Shown here: positions 6,523 to 8,006 of the stretch, piece after piece
How positions within the stretch are numbered: the first letter of the stretch is position 1
Layout of the letters: each line of letters starts with the position of its first letter
Source of the DNA: Deltaproteobacteria bacterium
Lineage (GTDB): Bacteria > Desulfobacterota > UBA8473
Reading direction: 5' to 3'
Assembly: GCA_030623035.1 (NCBI GenBank)
Contig: JAUXFK010000131.1
Coordinates: 1-8,006 of the forward strand
DNA: 8,006 nt
Position numbers and translations under genes: made by a program
The notes under the pieces: generated by a model
The model's input: the letters and a program-made list of their open reading frames with translations, nothing else
Told to the model about the DNA's origin: nothing
Databases searched by the model: none

Positions 6523-7773
6523 ATGGGGATTATTGTTGAAAACCCGGAATGTATAAATGGTGCGGATATTGTTGTTGGCATCCCTTCCTATAATGAAGCG
6601 GATTCCATTTCATACCCTACTAAGATGGTAGATAAAGGATTAACGGATTTCTTTCCCGATAAAAAATCGGTGATTATTAATGTGGATAACGATTCACCGG
6701 ATGGGACAAAGGATGCCTTTATGAACACCCCAACGTCTGTCCCCAAGATATATATCTCAACCCCGAAAGGGATAAAGGGAAAGGGAAACAATATAAAGAA
6801 TCTATTTGAGGCCGCAGTTGAGCTTCGGGCCAAGGCAGTGGCGGTTGTGGATGCGGACCTAAAGAGCATTACCCCCGAATGGGTTCAATACCTGGTAGAG
6901 CCTGTATTTGCGGGGTTTAATTATGTAACTCCTATTTATGTTCGCCATAAATACGACGGCTCTATTACCAATCATATTGCCTATCCTATGCTTAGAACAC
7001 TTTTCGGTCTCAGGGTAAGACAGCCAATAGGGGGGGATTTTGGGTTTAGCGGAAGAATGGCCCGGGCATTTTTGTCAGAAAATCTCTGGAACGAAAATGT
7101 TTCCAATTTTGGGATCGATATATGGATGACTACCATAGCGATTGCCCGGCGTTTTAAAGTATGTCAGACATTTTTGGGTACTCCCAAGTCCCACAGGGCA
7201 AAAGACCCAGCCAAGGATTTAGGTCCTATGTTTAAGCAAGTGGTTATGACCTTCTTCGATCTGATGATCGATTTCGAGTATCTATGGAAAGACACTTCGA
7301 GTAGTTTGCCAAGCAGTATCTTTGGATTTGGTCTGGGAGTTGAGGAGAGGCCTCCGATTGTAAATGTGAATACCAGGGCTCTCTATGATAGTTTTCTTTC
7401 CGGTTTTGAGCAATATGGGGATTTATGGAAGAAAATCATCCCCAAATCAGAGTTGAATGAGGTGAATAAGGCTGCTGAACTTCCTATAGAAAAGTTTTAT
7501 TACCGCAGTGATATCTGGGCACGGATCCTGTTCGATTTTGCCATTGCTTATCGAAACAATAGGATTCCGAGAGAGCATATTGTGGACGCACTAATCCCCC
7601 TTTATCACTCTCGAATCCTTTCATTCGTTAACAAAACGGGTCATATGAGCACAAAGGAATGTGAAGAGTATTTTGAGATGATCGTTCGGGTTTTTGAGAG
7701 CGAAAAATGTGATTTGATTAAACGCTGGGATCAATACCAAAGAAAGCTGGTTAATAAGCTTTTCACATGTTAA
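6523..7773 (+). CDS. GT-A glycosyltransferase, mannosylglycerate / glucosyl-3-phosphoglycerate synthase type
   Basis: Probably transfers a hexose from a nucleotide sugar to a small acceptor such as glycerate or 3-phosphoglycerate (compatible solute or polysaccharide precursor), or performs a related reaction in the cytoplasm. In the 416-residue form the GT-A domain shows IPSYNEADSI (20-29), KGKGNN (85-90), the metal-binding DAD D110-A-D112 followed by ITPEW, PIGGDFGFSGR (168-178), FGIDIWMTT (196-204) and H224 in SHRAKD. These occur in the same order as YDAD, QPLGGE, WGID and the metal-ligand histidine of the GT78 mannosylglycerate synthase, and a similar helical C-terminal part follows, with RILSFVNKT near 364-372. 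GT81 (GpgS) is the alternative; the acceptor cannot be told from sequence. I chose ATG 6523 because AAGGAG (6512-6517) is five bases upstream. The frame is open back to a TTG at 6403 that has no ribosome binding site. It is probably transcribed from its own promoter. Confidence 0.85.
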   Translation: MGIIVENPECINGADIVVGIPSYNEADSISYPTKMVDKGLTDFFPDKKSVIINVDNDSPDGTKDAFMNTPTSVPKIYISTPKGIKGKGNNIKNLFEAAVELRAKAVAVVDADLKSITPEWVQYLVEPVFAGFNYVTPIYVRHKYDGSITNHIAYPMLRTLFGLRVRQPIGGDFGFSGRMARAFLSENLWNENVSNFGIDIWMTTIAIARRFKVCQTFLGTPKSHRAKDPAKDLGPMFKQVVMTFFDLMIDFEYLWKDTSSSLPSSIFGFGLGVEERPPIVNVNTRALYDSFLSGFEQYGDLWKKIIPKSELNEVNKAAELPIEKFYYRSDIWARILFDFAIAYRNNRIPREHIVDALIPLYHSRILSFVNKTGHMSTKECEEYFEMIVRVFESEKCDLIKRWDQYQRKLVNKLFTC

Positions 7774-7845
7774 TACCTCGAGACTGAACAATACCAATAG
7801 CAATAATCTCCGATATTGCCGTTAAGAGTTCTTTCAATGAAAAGT

Positions 7846-7873
7846 TTGTGAAAGCTGGCGCGTTGGTTATAAT
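7846..7873 (+). promoter_or_regulatory. Promoter before the Lys/Glu-rich gene
   Basis: TTGTGA (7846-7851), 16 bases, then a perfect TATAAT (7868-7873) would start transcription near 7880, just ahead of the ribosome binding site at 7888-7892. The stretch 7774-7845 between the glycosyltransferase stop and this promoter shows no terminator or gene. Confidence 0.5.
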
Positions 7874-7905
7874 ATATGGTTGTTTATGGAGGATTTTAGA
7901 ACTTG

Positions 7906-8006
7906 ATGTGGTTAAAAAAAGATACGCTTAAAGAGGAAAAGGAAGAAAAGAAGGAAGAAAAAAAGAGAGAAAAAGAGGAAAAGAAAAGAGAAAAGCAAGA
8001 GAGAAA
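7906..8006 (+). CDS. Lys/Glu-rich protein, start only; possibly FtsY
   Basis: Only 33 codons are in the window: MWLKKDTLKEEKEEKKEEKK and onward, almost entirely Lys, Glu and Arg. GGAGG (7888-7892) precedes ATG 7906 by 13 bases; an in-frame TTG at 7903 would also fit. A short hydrophobic and basic start followed by a long charged segment is seen in many FtsY proteins, the signal recognition particle receptor GTPase that docks ribosomes at the membrane, and ftsY commonly follows smc. The GTPase domain lies outside the window, so the identity is inferred from context only. Any protein with a charged, disordered or coiled N-terminus would look the same. Confidence 0.6.
   Translation, partial: MWLKKDTLKEEKEEKKEEKKREKEEKKREKQER
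7930..7995 (+). repeat. 66-base pure-purine low-complexity run
   Basis: Every base from 7930 to 7995 is A or G, built from irregular AAG, GAA and GGA units. It arises from Lys and Glu codons in the partial gene. Such tracts may slip during replication and can form triplex DNA. Confidence 0.85.

Noticed and set aside
7791..7820. Small inverted repeat CAATA / TATTG after the glycosyltransferase gene
   Set aside because: Only five AT-rich base pairs and no T tract, so not a terminator.
1..8006. CRISPR array, tRNA or rRNA genes
   Set aside because: No regularly spaced repeats and no tRNA or rRNA signature sequences were seen on either strand.

Overview
The window is AT-rich bacterial DNA from a chromosomal region that has taken insertions. 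Its core is a complete smc gene (chromosome segregation ATPase). Downstream are a glycosyltransferase gene and the first 33 codons of a Lys/Glu-rich protein that could be FtsY, since smc-ftsY is a common gene order. A YkgJ-type cysteine-cluster protein, a decayed GxxExxY gene, an ISNCY-like transposase and a mannosylglycerate-synthase-like glycosyltransferase together would suit a Gram-negative anaerobe such as a Desulfobacterota member. That placement is a guess from gene content; no marker here settles it.

Left part (1 to about 1375): an insertion sequence lies on the minus strand. Its transposase starts at 1232 and reads without a stop to the window edge, 410 codons including all three catalytic acidic residues. 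The outer end of the element comes very close to the next gene, at 1388 on the plus strand.

Middle (1388-2774): the YkgJ-type gene is followed by a strong intrinsic terminator at 2215-2247. That terminator may also end a short structured RNA, because a TATAAT box sits just after the stop codon. The remaining stretch up to smc holds promoter-like and hairpin sequences and a GxxExxY pseudogene (2452-2704). Inside the pseudogene is a 64-bp nearly palindromic element flanked by 8-bp direct repeats, which looks like a very small MITE-type insertion.

Right part (2775-8006): smc (1185 residues, all ATPase motifs and the hinge present) is followed, after a gap with a promoter-like sequence and a structured leader, by the glycosyltransferase gene (ATG 6523). 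A second promoter-like sequence and a good ribosome binding site precede the partial Lys/Glu-rich gene, whose start is a 66-base pure-purine run. smc and the possible ftsY belong to chromosome segregation and membrane protein targeting. The glycosyltransferase has no evident functional tie to either and seems to have its own promoter. I see no novel defence or metabolic system; the most unusual item is the tiny palindromic insertion.
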